NCBI GenBank assembly: GCA_020726505.1
Contig: JAHLEZ010000013.1
Span: forward strand, 124,001-188,000
Direction: 5' to 3'
Length of the DNA: 64,000 bases
Source: Leptodontidium sp. MPI-SDFR-AT-0119
Lineage: Eukaryota; Ascomycota; Leotiomycetes; Helotiales; Leptodontidiaceae
Shown: positions 45,669 to 57,800 of the stretch, piece by piece
Layout: each line of letters opens with the position of its first letter
Position numbering within the stretch: position 1 is the stretch's first letter
Notes under the pieces: model-generated
Databases searched by the model: none
The model's input: only the letters and a program-made list of their open reading frames with translations
Told to the model about the DNA's origin: nothing
Position numbers and translations under genes: made by a program

Positions 45669-48051
45669 ATGGTGAAACGAAGAGCAGGTGGGCCTCCAAA
45701 GCTTCCTGCTAAGCAACTGGCAATACTAGGTATGTTCTTTGATTCCCTTTTTATCACTTCTCGTATTTGGGACAAATGAGTTTTGTGTCCAGTAGCTGCC
45801 GTCTTGAAATTTGGGGCGACCTGGTCGAGGCAAATTTTTACTGGAAGGATTATGTAAGAAATGTGCAAATATGTTTGGAAAATATGAAATGAGAGATAGT
45901 TCTCCGTAATATTTTCACATCGGAATCGCAGTCAGTAAACTGGTCGGATTTGTTTCCTGTCTTGCTGCGGCTCGGTCGGCCTTTCGGATGGTGTATTTTG
46001 TAGCACAAATCTTGGCCGTGTCAGTTGGTCATCTTCACCTACAAATTCTGGAATGTTATGCACTACCTCATCTACCTTGACATGATCTTTTCATCTTCTG
46101 AGTCTCTATATTAATTCTTTCAAGCAATATGTAGATTTGCTGAGCCCGTGGCTTTAACTTCGGTCTTTCCATATTTAGTAAGTCGATATCTGCCCCTCAT
46201 AAATTACTAGCTCACAAAAATAGCCTGAAATGATAGAGAGTTTTGGAGTTGAGAAGAAACATGTTGCATGGTGGGCTGGAATGACATCCGCAGCCTTTTC
46301 GCTCTCGCAATGCCTCACAGCTGTTATCTGGGGGCGAGCTTCAGATAGATTCGGTCGTAAACCCACAGTCCTGACTGGACTAACATTGACCATGATCTCG
46401 TGCTTGATATGGGGCATGTCCTCCAGTCTCCCCATGGCTATTGTTGCGAGATCTTTTGCAGGTGGATGTAATGGAAATGGTAAGCCCCTACTCCTCTCCT
46501 ACACCTCAAGCTAACAATGCACAGTCGGCATCATCCGCACGATGGTTGCAGAAATGGTTCCAGAGAAGGAGCTCCAACCCAGAGCATTCTCAATCATGCC
46601 TTTAGTCTGGACTCTTGGATCCATTTTCGGACCATCATTTGGAGGATTCTTTGCCAAGCCAGCCGAGAACTTACCCACTCTCTTTGGAAATAACAAATTC
46701 CTGACAAAGTTCCCTTTTGCTCTCCCAAATTTGATCGCCAGTGTCCTCTTTCTACTTGGGATAACAACCGGGATATTGTTTCTCAAAGAAACTCTGGAAA
46801 CGAAGAGGCACCAGAAGGACTATGGCCTCGCTCTAGGAAAGAAACTCACTGCTGCAGTCCAAGCCTGCTTCAGCCTCAGCAAGCGGAACCCCAAACCATT
46901 CCGTCGCGCTTCAGCAAGCTATGATGAATCAGCTGCCTCGCTCCTCCGACCAACATCCTCAGCCGGATCAGAGTCTTCAAGATACGATTCCTTCGCACCA
47001 AAAGACAGCAAACCACCTCTTCCCCGCCCCACTCTCGTCGAAGTCTTCACCCGACAATCAGTTATCAACCTAATCGCCTATACATTCCTCGCTCTCCACG
47101 CAGTAGCATACGACCAGCTCCTCCCCATCTTCCTACACACTCCCCAACAAACTCCAAATTCCACCAACACACAACTCCCCTTCAAGTTCTCCGGCGGCTT
47201 CGGGCTAGGATCAAGCAGAATCGGCACTCTATTCACAGCATACGGCTTCGTAGGCTGCTTCATCCAATTCCTCGTTTTCCCGCCCACAGCCCGGAAATTT
47301 GGCGTTCTGAATTGCTTCAAATGCTGCGCCGTTTCCTTCCCCATAATCTGCATCGCCACTCCTTACACAGCGCTCATCCAGAACAGTAATCTACAACAAG
47401 CGACGATGTTTGGCATCATGACCATCAAGTCCTTCGCTGTTATCTTCGCTTTCCCCTGTTCCATCATCCTCCTCACAAACTCAGCTGTCTCCCTCCGTAT
47501 TCTTGGTACTCTGAATGGATTCGCCGTTTCCATCAGCGCAGTGGGTCGAGCTATCGGCCCTGCTCTTGGTGGTGCGGCTTTCACTTGGGGTATTGAGAGA
47601 GGATACGTCGTGACGCCTTACTTCATGCTCGCAATCATCTCAACTATCGGCGCGATACCTATCTGGTACCCTCGTCGAGATGCCTGGTTTCAGCAAGACG
47701 GACGATAGCAGCGATACCGAGACCGACGATGAGGAGGAGGATCTCCTCCCAACTGTAGACGAGGATATCGCAGGGGAGATTCTAGAAGGCGATGAAGTCA
47801 TCTTTGAGGAAGACGATGATTTGACGACGATTTCTGGACCGTCGCTAGGTGGCACCATGCGGTCGAGGAAGAGCTCAGATGGCGAGAGGAGTCTTGCCGT
47901 GCCGAGGATTGGAAGCGGAATAGAAAGGAGGATGAGTAGTCCGATTGGGATCAGGGGAGGAAGTGTTGGGCCAGGCGGAGGACGGAGACTCAGCAATGGG
48001 TTGGCGGCGAGTAATATGGGTGTTGGTACTGGTGGGACGAGTTTCACTTGA
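45669..48051 (+). CDS. Major facilitator superfamily transporter, tail frameshifted
   Basis: Exons 45669-45729, 46125-46177, 46224-46479 and 46525 onward. The introns are 395, 46 and 45 nt, and all junctions keep frame. The uninterrupted frame stops at 47708 (517 aa). It is a drug:H+ antiporter-like MFS protein with about 12 membrane segments, the loop signature WGRASDRFGRKPTVL after helix 2 and a long cytosolic central loop (~215-290). It resembles the fungal YCR023C group; the substrate is unknown. At 47669-47671 (a CCC run) the frame shifts. From here the expected acidic tail (DDSSDTETDDEEEDLLP and about 115 more residues) is open one frame away to 48051. This suggests a one-base insertion or a sequencing error. 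Confidence 0.9.
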
Positions 48052-48541
48052 GCGTACATTGCATGATTCGGCGCATTTATGGCTGCAATACATATTACAA
48101 CGCAAACTCAGGCATTTAGATATTCAAATTACCATCCAGAATTCGAACTCAGATCTGCCCAGAAGCCAGCCCCCTCTCTCTCCCAAGTCAGCATATTTGA
48201 TCCAAATGTTTTCTTCCACGGTATTTTATTGTGACCCATCGATTTTAGGACATTAAAATTGCTGAGATGATACCCTTGCAGCAATATCAATCAATTCCTG
48301 TCCAAACCGGTACGTCTAAGGACCCCATTTCGAGCGTGTAATTCTGGCCTTCTCGAGATTAGCGATACAATTTAATATCATGTCACACACCAGCCGTCAC
48401 TATTCACGAGGAGAATGCACATCGATGTTGGTGTTTTTATGCCCTTGTATTTATTTCAATAGCTATGTGAGCTCTGTCTTTGACTGGTAAACTAGCCTCT
48501 AGGTTCGACTGGCCCTCTCTTCCAAGAGGTTCTGCTTCACC
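48052..48541. other. Intergenic DNA
   Basis: 3' flank of the transporter. No frame supported; the missing N-terminal BTB half of the adjacent relic could not be found here. Confidence 0.4.
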
Positions 48542-48951
48542 AAAATTTTCAGTCAGAAAATACATGACAACGCACTGGCCAATGAAGAGAATCGCTTTGA
48601 CCGGCTTGCGGAATGGCACCAGCTAGCAAGAGCTTTCGTTCTGGGTGGCATGCTCCTAGCTCCAAGTTTCAAGAACGCCGTCATGGTTGCCCTCGTCTCT
48701 GTCAGCAGGAGCATGGTCAATGAGCACGGCGAAGTGGGCGACACCAGTCCTTCGACTTTGGAATATTTGCACGCCAAACAGAGCCACACTCTTCGATCCG
48801 AATTCTTGTTCTAGATCTTGCGATCATGCATCTTGACGTTGAGAAAATCGAGGGAACAGATATTACCGAGTCTTGTGCTGGTGACTTCTGTAAGGAATTA
48901 GCGATCTATGCTATTCGATACATTCAGTCCAATATCGGCCAGGCGGGTTAG
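48542..48951 (+). pseudogene. BTB-family relic, 5'-truncated and frameshifted
   Basis: The conserved C-terminal half of the local BTB family is visible: EWHQLARAFVLGGMLLAPSF, then KNAVM, compared with QWHQLVNAYILGDLL in the intact copy at 41127. After HTLRSEF the frame is lost near 48808. It resumes one frame away as LVLDLAIMHLDVEK and continues to a stop at 48949-48951. The BTB fold itself, with its KVIVG start, is missing upstream. This is a broken partial copy. Confidence 0.75.
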
Positions 48952-49417
48952 GTCCTGTCGTTCCATGGGATGCAGATTCCTCAAGATAACATGAATATCC
49001 CGAGGAGAGCAGATCACTACCAAGAAAAATAGGTAGAGCAGGGTGCGATGGAAATTTGATGTACTGATTTGTGAAACAATCCAATCTTCTTGCCACTGAG
49101 AAAGCATTTCCATGTCACCACGAAGTTAGGTGGCATCTGACGCTATCAACAACGACATGTTTGTATGCTGCAGAGCTGAGAAAGCCATCACCTTGACTCC
49201 TGACCTAATTTTAAGTGACGTTCCGCAATCTCAAGTGCTAGTGCAAAAGCGCAATTAAACTTTGTCAAGACTGTCATGGTAATGCGTTGCCTCACTTTCC
49301 CAGGGATACTCAAGGTAAATATTGTCCTGATCACCCTCCTCATCTCGATCTCGCAACAACGGGCACGTACGACTTAGTAGCTCCGTACAGAAATCGGTAA
49401 CACAGGGCTTGGACTGT
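48952..49417. other. Intergenic DNA
   Basis: Lies between two BTB relics in tail-to-tail orientation. No frame with family similarity was seen. Confidence 0.4.
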
Positions 49418-50131
49418 TCAAAGAGTTAGCACACGTCTTATGAGCTGTTTCGAGTACTTTGAATGCATTGACCATACCATGTTAAGGTCAGCAATGCTCT
49501 GGATTCCCATGCACTTTACAGCGAGATCCACAACCAGCTTTCTCAGGCCGGATCCTTTGTGGGTAGTTTAGTAGACAGTCTCCAATTCTTGGACAGTGCG
49601 GCAGGGAAACATGTTGTGACTCATGAGGAGAGATTTAGATGTCTCAATCAGCAAGTTCACTGCGGCATTCTTGAATGACGGAGCAAGAAGAAAGTTACCC
49701 AGGTTATAAAAACGACGAAGTTGCTCCCACTGCGCATACGTCTGCTCAATCAATTTGACTTCAGAATGTGGTGGCGCAGCACCTTCTAGAAACTCAGAGC
49801 AGCTCTCGATGTCGCCGGTAGCAAGCCATGAAAGGAAGATGGCGAAGAGCGTGGGGTCGTCCTCGACGAGGATTATGACACGAGATCGACCGGATTTCCA
49901 CTACTCTCTACAAACGGCTTTGAAGAATTTGGATTGTGCGCAGATGAGCTCCTCGTTGATGAAGAATTCTTCGGCGTTTGGCCCCACGACAACTTTGAGA
50001 GGCGCGGCGAAGCTTGATCTGCTTTGAGTCAGTGTGTAGACCCCTGCTGAGGCGAAGTTGCCATACCTTGATATCTTTAATTTCTTCGCAGATGGTGGGA
50101 GTGAAGTAGTCGATAAATTAATTGCAGACAT
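49418..50131 (-). pseudogene. BTB-family pseudogene with two in-frame stops
   Basis: Starts with an ATG at 50131 and a basic N-terminus (SAKKLKIS). A short intron (GTATGG...CAAAG) leads into SSFAAPLKVVVG at the family's conserved intron site. After FKAVCRE an in-frame TAG (49901-49903) interrupts the BTB domain. The same frame then continues with WKSGRSR, LFAIFLSWLATGD, the family motif QLRRFYNLGNFLLAPSF and KNAAVNLL. A second in-frame stop, TAA (49568-49570), follows LETVY, and homologous sequence continues past it (LRKLVVDLAVKCMG) to 49418. Both stops can be explained by CAG-to-TAG and CAA-to-TAA changes. Otherwise it is full length. Confidence 0.8.
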
Positions 50132-51356
50132 AGCCTGGTTTCGAAATGAGTAGATGCTGACGAGAGATGTGGGGGGGTTTCCGACCGATACGAAGATTGT
50201 TGGTCGAACAAAAGCTGTCTAAAATTACGTTATAGTAATCCCACAGGGAGAAAGATATTGCACTTTAATTCGGTGAATACAGTCTTTTATGATTGCAGAG
50301 TTATTTCACATCCCAAAGAATATGTCACGCCACATATGTGGCAATGGCAGCCAAAGCACCTAACATTCACCTAAGGAGAACAATTCTTAGGCGGCACGGA
50401 ATCTGGTAATTTATTTTGAGCGGACTTCTAAACTATGGTGAATATTCAGTCTATACCAGACCTACATCTAATAAAAATGACAAACGGCAATTCTCACTGG
50501 AATGTTTCCACTAACATTTCTCCTCACCTCCATTTCTTTCGCAATGCTCATCCAACTCAGAGAGCCTACCTATGTAGAATCTGAGCCTAGTTACATTAAA
50601 ACAAATTATCCGCAATGCCTTTTATCCAAAAGCGAGTGATTCAGCAATGGCTTGCGTATCTTAATTCATCATTTAGAAGCTTGTCAGCAAAATACTCGTA
50701 TACGATACTTACCTCAACTCTTAGAAAATCGATTGTATGTCCACTTTCACTTTCGATATTTTAAATCCGAAAATTTGTAGTGCTTCTCTGCCTTGGAATT
50801 ACCCAAGTGGTAAGCTCACAAGTTTGTTTGAGCAGAGTTTGTAGAAGGGGTGTACAGGAAGGTCCTCGGAATTCAGCACGCAAACTCTGCTGGAAGCAGT
50901 TGGCAATTGATCTCAAAATGGTACCAACTCCACAATGGTTACATTTTGATCCCAACGTCAGTACCTTTACGATGTCTAGTGTACTTTTTAATTAGGTAGG
51001 CAAAAATATCTTAGTGGCCAACCTGCATTAATATCACTCCTCTTGGCTTATCTGGTTCGTTGCCGATGCATGGAGGTTTCGGGATTTTGATGAGTTCCTT
51101 TACAGAGGTTTATAGAAAAAACGACACAAGCATAATTACATAATCGAGAAACCGTGAATAGTCTTGATACATGGTAGTGAAAGCCCGCGCCGTCGTTGTG
51201 CCGGTGATTAGCACGCCGCGTCGCCCTTACGCGCTAAGCGAGGGGAGGTGACTGACTACAAAGGAGTCCCTCCTTCTCGTGTTCTACTTCTTCCTCCGAA
51301 TCCATCTCGAATTCGACATAAAATACCCACTGCAAAATACCTCTTACTTCTGTAAC
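50132..51356. other. Intergenic DNA between head-to-head BTB copies
   Basis: Flanked by the minus-strand pseudogene (50131) and the plus-strand intact gene (51357). AT-rich, with no supported frame. A TACCTA-type motif lies near 50567. Confidence 0.45.
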
Positions 51357-52465
51357 ATGTCCGGGCAACCACCCCCCACGAATCTAGCTACATTTCTAGG
51401 CATGCCTCCAGCCACGGGCAATAACCAAGTCAATAGTATCAATCCACAATCGGGTCATCCTCAAGGTCACCAGAGAGTTCCAGTGCAGATGCCGTCACAA
51501 TACGGGCCCAACATCAATCATACGTATGGCCAATACCCGTCGGGACGGGCTGAGGCGCACACACTCTTCCACCCTACTATACAGCCACAAGCTGCTGTAC
51601 ACGGAGCTCATCTAGTGGCACCCATTCTACCCTGCGCGTCGCGACCGAAGACCCTGAAAACAAAGCTTTCGATGTAAGTAAATAATTTATCACCGAATCT
51701 GAAGTACAAACTGACCCTTTAGCTCCAGCTTCGCGACTCCTCTTAAAGTCATTGTTGGTGAGAATCAAACTGAGTTCTTTATTCAAAAGGGAATCATCAT
51801 CAACGAGTCCGATTTTTTCAAGGCAGCCTGTAACAATCATGTAAGCCACAGTCAAGTCTACCTCCCACATGCTGGTTGTATACTAACTGGCGATCAATCA
51901 GTAGGAGTCCGGTAAATCGAATGAGGTTGTCTTGAAAGAGGATGACCCAAAGATATTTGGAATCTTCCTTACTTGGCTACTTACAAAGTCTATCGACAAC
52001 TCAAACGACATGATCGTAGTTCCAGAGGCGAGAAAGAGGGATTGGTCTCAAGAAGAACGCTTGTCAGCTGCTACCGGTAGATACAGCCAGCTACTCAACT
52101 GCTACTTCTACGCCAGCTTCCTCCAATCCACAGGTTTCCAAAATCACGTCATGGATTCCATCATCGCTCTCTGCAAGGACATATTCTATGATGACAATGA
52201 TCTGGTTGGCATGCGGGAGGATGAACTCGTGCGCATCTTCAAGAATACCGAGGAATCTTCTCCGCTTAGACGGTTTGTCCTAGACTACTTTCTCAAATGT
52301 GTCCGAATCAGCAACTGGGTTCTGCAGCATGGTGGCTCTAAGGAGTTGCATGATCCTGATCTTGGGTTCTTCGAGAAGCTGGTTCAGTTGAGTATCAAGA
52401 TGCCGCGCATTAATGTTGCACCTGTTTACCCCTGGCAAAAACTTGCTACCTTATATCACGTTTGA
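51357..52465 (+). CDS. BTB/POZ-domain protein (intact copy, extended N-terminus)
   Basis: Exons 51357-51673, 51723-51840 and 51905-52465 (introns 49 and 64 nt) give 331 aa. A Pro/Gln/Gly-rich N-terminal extension of ~95 residues precedes the basic KTLKTKLS segment and the conserved intron. The BTB domain (~105-200) has SSFATPLKVIVG, EFFIQKGIIINESDFFKAAC and DPKIFGIFLTWLL. The C-terminal half carries QLLNCYFYASFL, FQNHVMDS, the SSPLRRFVLDYFLK motif and a helical end. The second intron falls in the position where the 49.9 kb pseudogene is continuous. No stop or frame break is present, so it is probably functional. A general adaptor role is inferred from the fold only. Confidence 0.85.
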
Positions 52466-53138
52466 GCGACGGTCATGCTCCCTCTGGTTCTCTGCTTTCT
52501 CAAACATTGTTTTGGGAAAACTTCGGCTATCTGGATCACTTGACTTCTGTGGGGATTGGATGGCTTTTGGGGGCCAAATTCCTTTTTCTTTTGACTTCCA
52601 GGCTGTCTGCAGGGGGCGTAGTGGCGAATTGAAGGGTCTTTCTAGATAGAGCATCATAAAAATATGGATTTCCGCGGAGATGGTGTCTTCTCCGCATTAA
52701 TGACCACCACCCTACTAGTGAGGTCTATTTTCGATCTTCGCTCTTGTCTTAATCCAAGGACAATCCATCGGAAGTTCGAGCTACATATCATTCTAAGGTG
52801 CTTTGTGTCATTCATAATAACAGTGAAATAATTTGACCAGGCCGAACTAGCTCTAGTAGCGGCTTCTGAAACAGCAATTTCGAAAGTGAATGTAGGCAGC
52901 TCATTGTTTTGTTTGACCTCGCTTAATTGGCGCTAAAAAACCCCACCGCGCTGGCCATGAGTTGGCCTTTGTCTCCTCAATCTCCTCAAAGTCCTCAGCC
53001 AGCTAACATCTCACGATCTTCAACTCATTCTCTCCAGTGGCTCCCCAGGACTCCAATTCCAATGTGACTGAGCGTCGACTTCCAGATCCTCCGAACGAAT
53101 CTATCACACAGAACCCACGGGGCTGGTCGACGTCAGTC
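52466..53138. other. Intergenic DNA
   Basis: 3' flank of the intact BTB gene and 5' flank of the next BTB relic. A frame open from 53037 upstream of the ATG at 53139 could be leader or a further exon preceded by a CTCCAG acceptor-like site. Confidence 0.4.
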
Positions 53139-53640
53139 ATGGCAGAGATGAACTCCGAAGTCGCAACTCGGACTCCTGACATTCGGGATATGGAACCTCC
53201 AACAAAGGAAATAAAAACGCCCATGTAGGTGGTGAATATCACACATTAGCCTAGGATGCCTGCCGATTCCTGTGCCCGCTAGTTCGAGCCTCTCAATCGC
53301 ATCGAGGATCGTCATCGGCGAAGAGAAAGTCGAATTCTATGTTCACAAGGCCTTCATGTGTGCCGAATCATTCTTCAAGGCGGCTTACAACGAGCACTGG
53401 GAATCAGGTTGCACGATACCGTCACTCTTGAGGGGAAGACCTGAAAATCTTTGCATCCTTCATGACTTAGCTGTCCACCGGCGATGTCACCAATTGTACC
53501 TGGTACGTCAACATCACAGATCGCGCAAGCCAAGATAATGGCCATCTTTTGCTGCATGGTAGACAGCGGCTGCAGCTAACGAGTTGCTATGACCTTGGCA
53601 AACTTTTGATGGCATGACAGGCGTTGTGTTTCGGGCATCT
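53139..53640 (+). pseudogene. BTB-family pseudogene, frameshifted with in-frame stop
   Basis: A short first exon ends at the family's intron site (GTAGGT...GCTAG). The BTB start SSLSIASRIVIGEEKVEFYV, then FMCAESFFKAAYNEHWESG, is well preserved. After that the sense shifts frame twice within ~50 bp (53408-53450). It then reads EDLKIFASFMT, an in-frame TAG (53468-53470) where relatives have Trp, and LSTGDVTNCTW. A faint QLTSCYDLGKLL motif follows near 53590. TGG-to-TAG explains the stop. No functional product is expected. Confidence 0.75.
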
Positions 53641-54213
53641 GATTGGGTTGTCATATGGCTGGATAAAAGTAGTTGGGGAGTCAGCAGGAGACTGCGGTGC
53701 AAGTGAGACGACTGTGGAAAGCTTTGATTCTTGAAGACATATGATACGGCAAATGGAACAACAAGATACCTATCCAGTACATTTCATATTTCACGGCGAT
53801 AACACGTATTTTATGAAAGCAAGACATTGACTTTGGGCCTAGGGCTATTAAATTCATGCTGTGCGAAGAGTACCGCTTAGGTTCATCAGGTTCGTAACAC
53901 TCAAATGCACTTATTCAGCTTTCCGCCTGGGCGAGAAGTTCTTTCCAATTTCCACGACGAACCTGCCCAGATTCTGTGAGCGCGTACACCAAAGAATCAT
54001 ACTTTGATACAGAACGTGGGCTTGAAGGCCGGCCTTGACAATACGGATCCAATGGTTGGTGAAACATTCAAGGTCACTTCTTACTTTAATCGCAAACATG
54101 AAACAAATGTTATTGCTTTTGAAATCTTTTCCTCCCTGCATAAAGAACTTCTTCCTTCAATCCGCTTCCTTTCTTCCCTACAACTCTTCTCCTTCAGCTC
54201 GCTTGCCCATGAA
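53641..54213. other. Intergenic DNA
   Basis: No supported frame; 3' flank of a BTB relic and of the minus-strand effector relic. Confidence 0.4.
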
Positions 54214-54894
54214 TCAAGAATGCTTGATCTTCCAGTTGACCAATGATGAGCCACCGTTGGCGTTGTCACAGCCCATGCTCCCTTGGGAAGCGACCACGCC
54301 TCCAGACTTTGCGTTGGTCAGTAACTTGTCTCCATACTCATTTCGATGCTGAAGATAGCTTACCTGCCACTTGTTGAGAGCATCACGAATCACATCGCGT
54401 ACATCGGTGGAGCCGATGTAGGTATCGAATATATTCCGCGTGCCTGCCTCAAAGACACACGACCCATAATACCACAGACCATGGCTATCTGGGGTGTTAG
54501 TCCAAACCCCCCATTACGTGTTCTGAGTACCTGCCCCTAAGACAAGAGGTCAGCAATAGCTCTGGAATCCTAGGTCTCTCAAAACTTACAGTCACAGATG
54601 ACCTCACAGTCTGCAGTGGCAGAAAAGGAGTGCAGGATGGGAGTTGAAGGAGCTTCCACCGCAGGCGTCACTGTCCGGGGCACGGCGGAGAAGAGAACGT
54701 GCAGCCCTCTTAGCCGGGTCGATAGAGGATTCGACCAGAGCTGCGCTGTTGACATAAAGCGTCTTGCCTTCGAAGGCGACTGGAATCCAATCAATTGCGT
54801 CAGTAGAACTTGCAACACTTTCCGGAGTGGGAGCGGCGGAAGAGATTGGTACAAGAGCCAAGATTGACAGAGGAAGCATCCTTGGGAAAATCAT
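54214..54894 (-). pseudogene. Broken Ecp2/Hce2-type secreted effector gene
   Basis: The ATG at 54894 opens a signal peptide (MLPLSILALVPISSA from residue 6) and a pro-region. The first Hce2 landmark, a Cys-Gly-Gly-Ser-Ser-Phe motif near 54640, follows. Later landmarks are present but cannot be read in one frame. The frame shifts by one base between about 54600 and 54640. An in-frame TAA lies at 54514-54516. The remaining Cys-containing block (YYGSCVFEAGTRN), a helix with DVRDVIRDALNKW and a last exon ending NWKIKHS (stop 54214-54216) are intact. Family members are secreted, disulfide-bonded effectors, some causing plant cell death. A 42-nt intron (GTACTC...CCCCAG) would remove the TAA but leave the first frameshift. 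Probably a pseudogene. Confidence 0.65.
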
Positions 54895-57800
54895 GGCTGC
54901 AGACTGGATGTTGTCTGATCTTTGAGTAGAAGACAGAGACTGATGGCTTTAGATGGAAGAACATTGTTTTTGGCAGCAACAGAGCGTATCTTATAGAAAA
55001 ATGTTCAGCAATTTACCTAAAAAAGTGGATATCTTGAAAGCGGCAAAATTGAGAGTGTAGAGAGCAATAAAAAATCACGACCTCGACCTCTTGCATAGCA
55101 GAGACTGACATATGAGGTACATGCCTTGGATGTTCTGTCACCATGGGGCTCTAGCTCGATGAGGCAAGCTGTTGTCTTAGATTTCACGGGGAATGCCCAA
55201 TCGAGGGGCCCGGGCCGGGCCGTGACTGTATGCGAGACAGTAAGACCTTCCGAAATCTCTGGGCACCAATCAAATGCTTCTGGCTATGGAGTATGGCGGG
55301 GTTGGGGTTGTCCCTTTCTGGCCTGGGCCTGATCTATCTCGCGTCTGCAGCCAGGGTCTCCGTCCATTTCTATCTTCACGCATTACGCGGCCCACAATAG
55401 AAGACAGCTCAATAAGCTCGACCAACTCAATCAGTTCAATCAGGTCAATTAGCCTGTTGTGTTTTCTTGCTCTGCTTCGGTGGCATTACCTTTCGGGAAA
55501 CATACGAACAACACTCTGGGATGATTTCGCCAAGCCTTCTATACGATCTTTTCCACGCAGGATATGGAATATATAAAAGATATCCCAAGTTACCTATATC
55601 GCCCCTACAAGGTTAAAGATCAAGACACACGTTGTCTTCTACAGGTATTGAAGAGAGCGCAGAGCCAGAGTGAATTTATGCCTGGTGCAATCTCAGAATA
55701 ACACGGCGAAGAATCGTCGAAAGAACGGATGCCAACTGCAAAGTTGTCGTGTATATGTGGTATCTGGCAACAACACCCTGTGCGGCACAGCCTCGTAAGA
55801 CTCGTATGCTAAGTTATTGTACATATTTGAGGCACCTCGCTATGGCAGATCGTTTGGTTATGCTTGAGAGACAAAGTGGAGGCCGTATGCTAACCAATCT
55901 CAGAGAACTATCTCATCTCTTGGTATAAACTTAGACGATATGTATGCTGGTTCAAAGGTGCATGACCAAGCCTGTATGGCCTGGTTACATTTTAAAAATA
56001 TCAGGTAGCGGTGTGGAACAAATCCTATTCTTTTGATAGCTCACATTGGACATTCGTAAAACGCTTTTGACAAAGCAAAGCCTCAGAGTCAGAGTAGCTT
56101 TCCAGGACTCGATTCTGAGAATAAAATCCTTCGGGATCTAGTGACAAGACCCCATTTCAAAAGCCACTTACACGCCAAAGAGAAAAATACATAAAGATAT
56201 CGCCTGGTATCATTTGATGCCCTGGCCCTTCAAAGTATGATGGATCATGCACGCGCTAGTCAGACGTTTTCGAAAGGTCCTTAACTGACGGTCGGAGTAA
56301 TAACAGAGCTCTCGCATGCATTGGTGGCATTGGATGGGGGAGAGGGGAACAGAGGGGACTTCGATCGGAAGGCAAGATCGTGCAACAACCTCAACTGCAC
56401 CGTGTTACATTTGGACTTTTCGGTTGCATATTGGGACGGCCGCAATATCCTATTTGGTCTTAGAAGCTCTTAGATTAGTCCTTGATGTAAATAATCACGA
56501 AGATTTCCCGAATCGTATGGGAAATCAGAAACGAGGGGACCGATTAGGAAGGTTCTTTTTATAAATAGGTGAAATGGGCACACTTTTTTTTTTCTGAGCA
56601 ATGAACAGAATCTTGCACGGTAATATTCCGAACTAGAGCACAGATGATGTCAGCTAGTAGCGCTCTTTAAGGTGTGTCATGTTGGGCTACTAGTTTGAAT
56701 TTATCTTCCTCATCCTACAGTATCCACTCTTCTGCCTCTTAATAACTTCCATCGGGCGACAGTGGAAGCCGTCCGCCCGTAATTTCCGTGGTGGAGTTTC
56801 TAGACTTGTTCCGTGTACTGTTAATTGTGGTATTGACGCGCGATGCTACGCCTCGATTTCTAATCCCTTAGGCGAAATTCTCCAGCTTCCAGCCTTCGCT
56901 TCTAGCCTTCGCTTCTCTCAAGAGCAATACTGTCTGGACCAGGAGAATCACGACAAGCAACATCATCGAGTACGCGAATCGGCGATCGAGTATGAGGCTC
57001 ATATGCTTTGGCATGACGAGGAAGCCACCTGCTGAGGGAATGTAGAATACTGTAGAACATAAGTACTACTCGCTTACTCTTCGAATTAGGTAAGTGGCAA
57101 AAGGCACCCGAATTTTTCTAGTACCTTCATATTTCGACTTACATGATGGATCCGTCTAGCACATTTCCATCATGTTACAGCTGCCAAAATAAATCATATT
57201 AGCTTTGTTTTTGCCACCCGTGATTTTCTAGCGACTGTAGTTCTGGGTTGTTTTTATGTCTGCGAGCCTGCAAACCCGCCTTGATGTTTACTTGGCAACT
57301 TTGGTTGTCATTCTTGTCTGAGTACCTCGCTAGCTGAAATCATTCCCAGCTAAAGACCAAAAGCCACTAACAAGGATAACTGCTATAATTGATAACAGCT
57401 ACAATTTTATTTTCTGCATACTCAGCCAAGCTTGACACTCATAACAGAGTCTAGCTTGAAGTTGAGGGGGACGGAAACGATGTTGACATAGAGGTACCTA
57501 CTACCGAGTGGAGCAGCGCAAGCTTGTTCCAGACTGCAGGGAACATGAGATTGGCTGGGGACACGGTATGTTGGTAGATCTTCATGAACCGAGGTCGACT
57601 AAATAGCATTTCAACGCACATTTCCCCTCTCCTACGACCGGCACAGCACTTGCTTCGAGGTTGAGTTTGTACCGAACCAAGAACTAAAATATCAACCACT
57701 CAGATCGCCAAGAAGTTGATGCTTGGCTGCTCATAACCCCGTTTTATACACTCTTCCGTCGCTGTGGAGAGTTCGTTTATTAACCAGTTCGCCTAATCGA

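Noticed and set aside
47660..47708. Programmed +1 frameshift in the transporter mRNA
   Set aside because: The local codons do not match known fungal slippery sites; a plain indel or sequence error is simpler.
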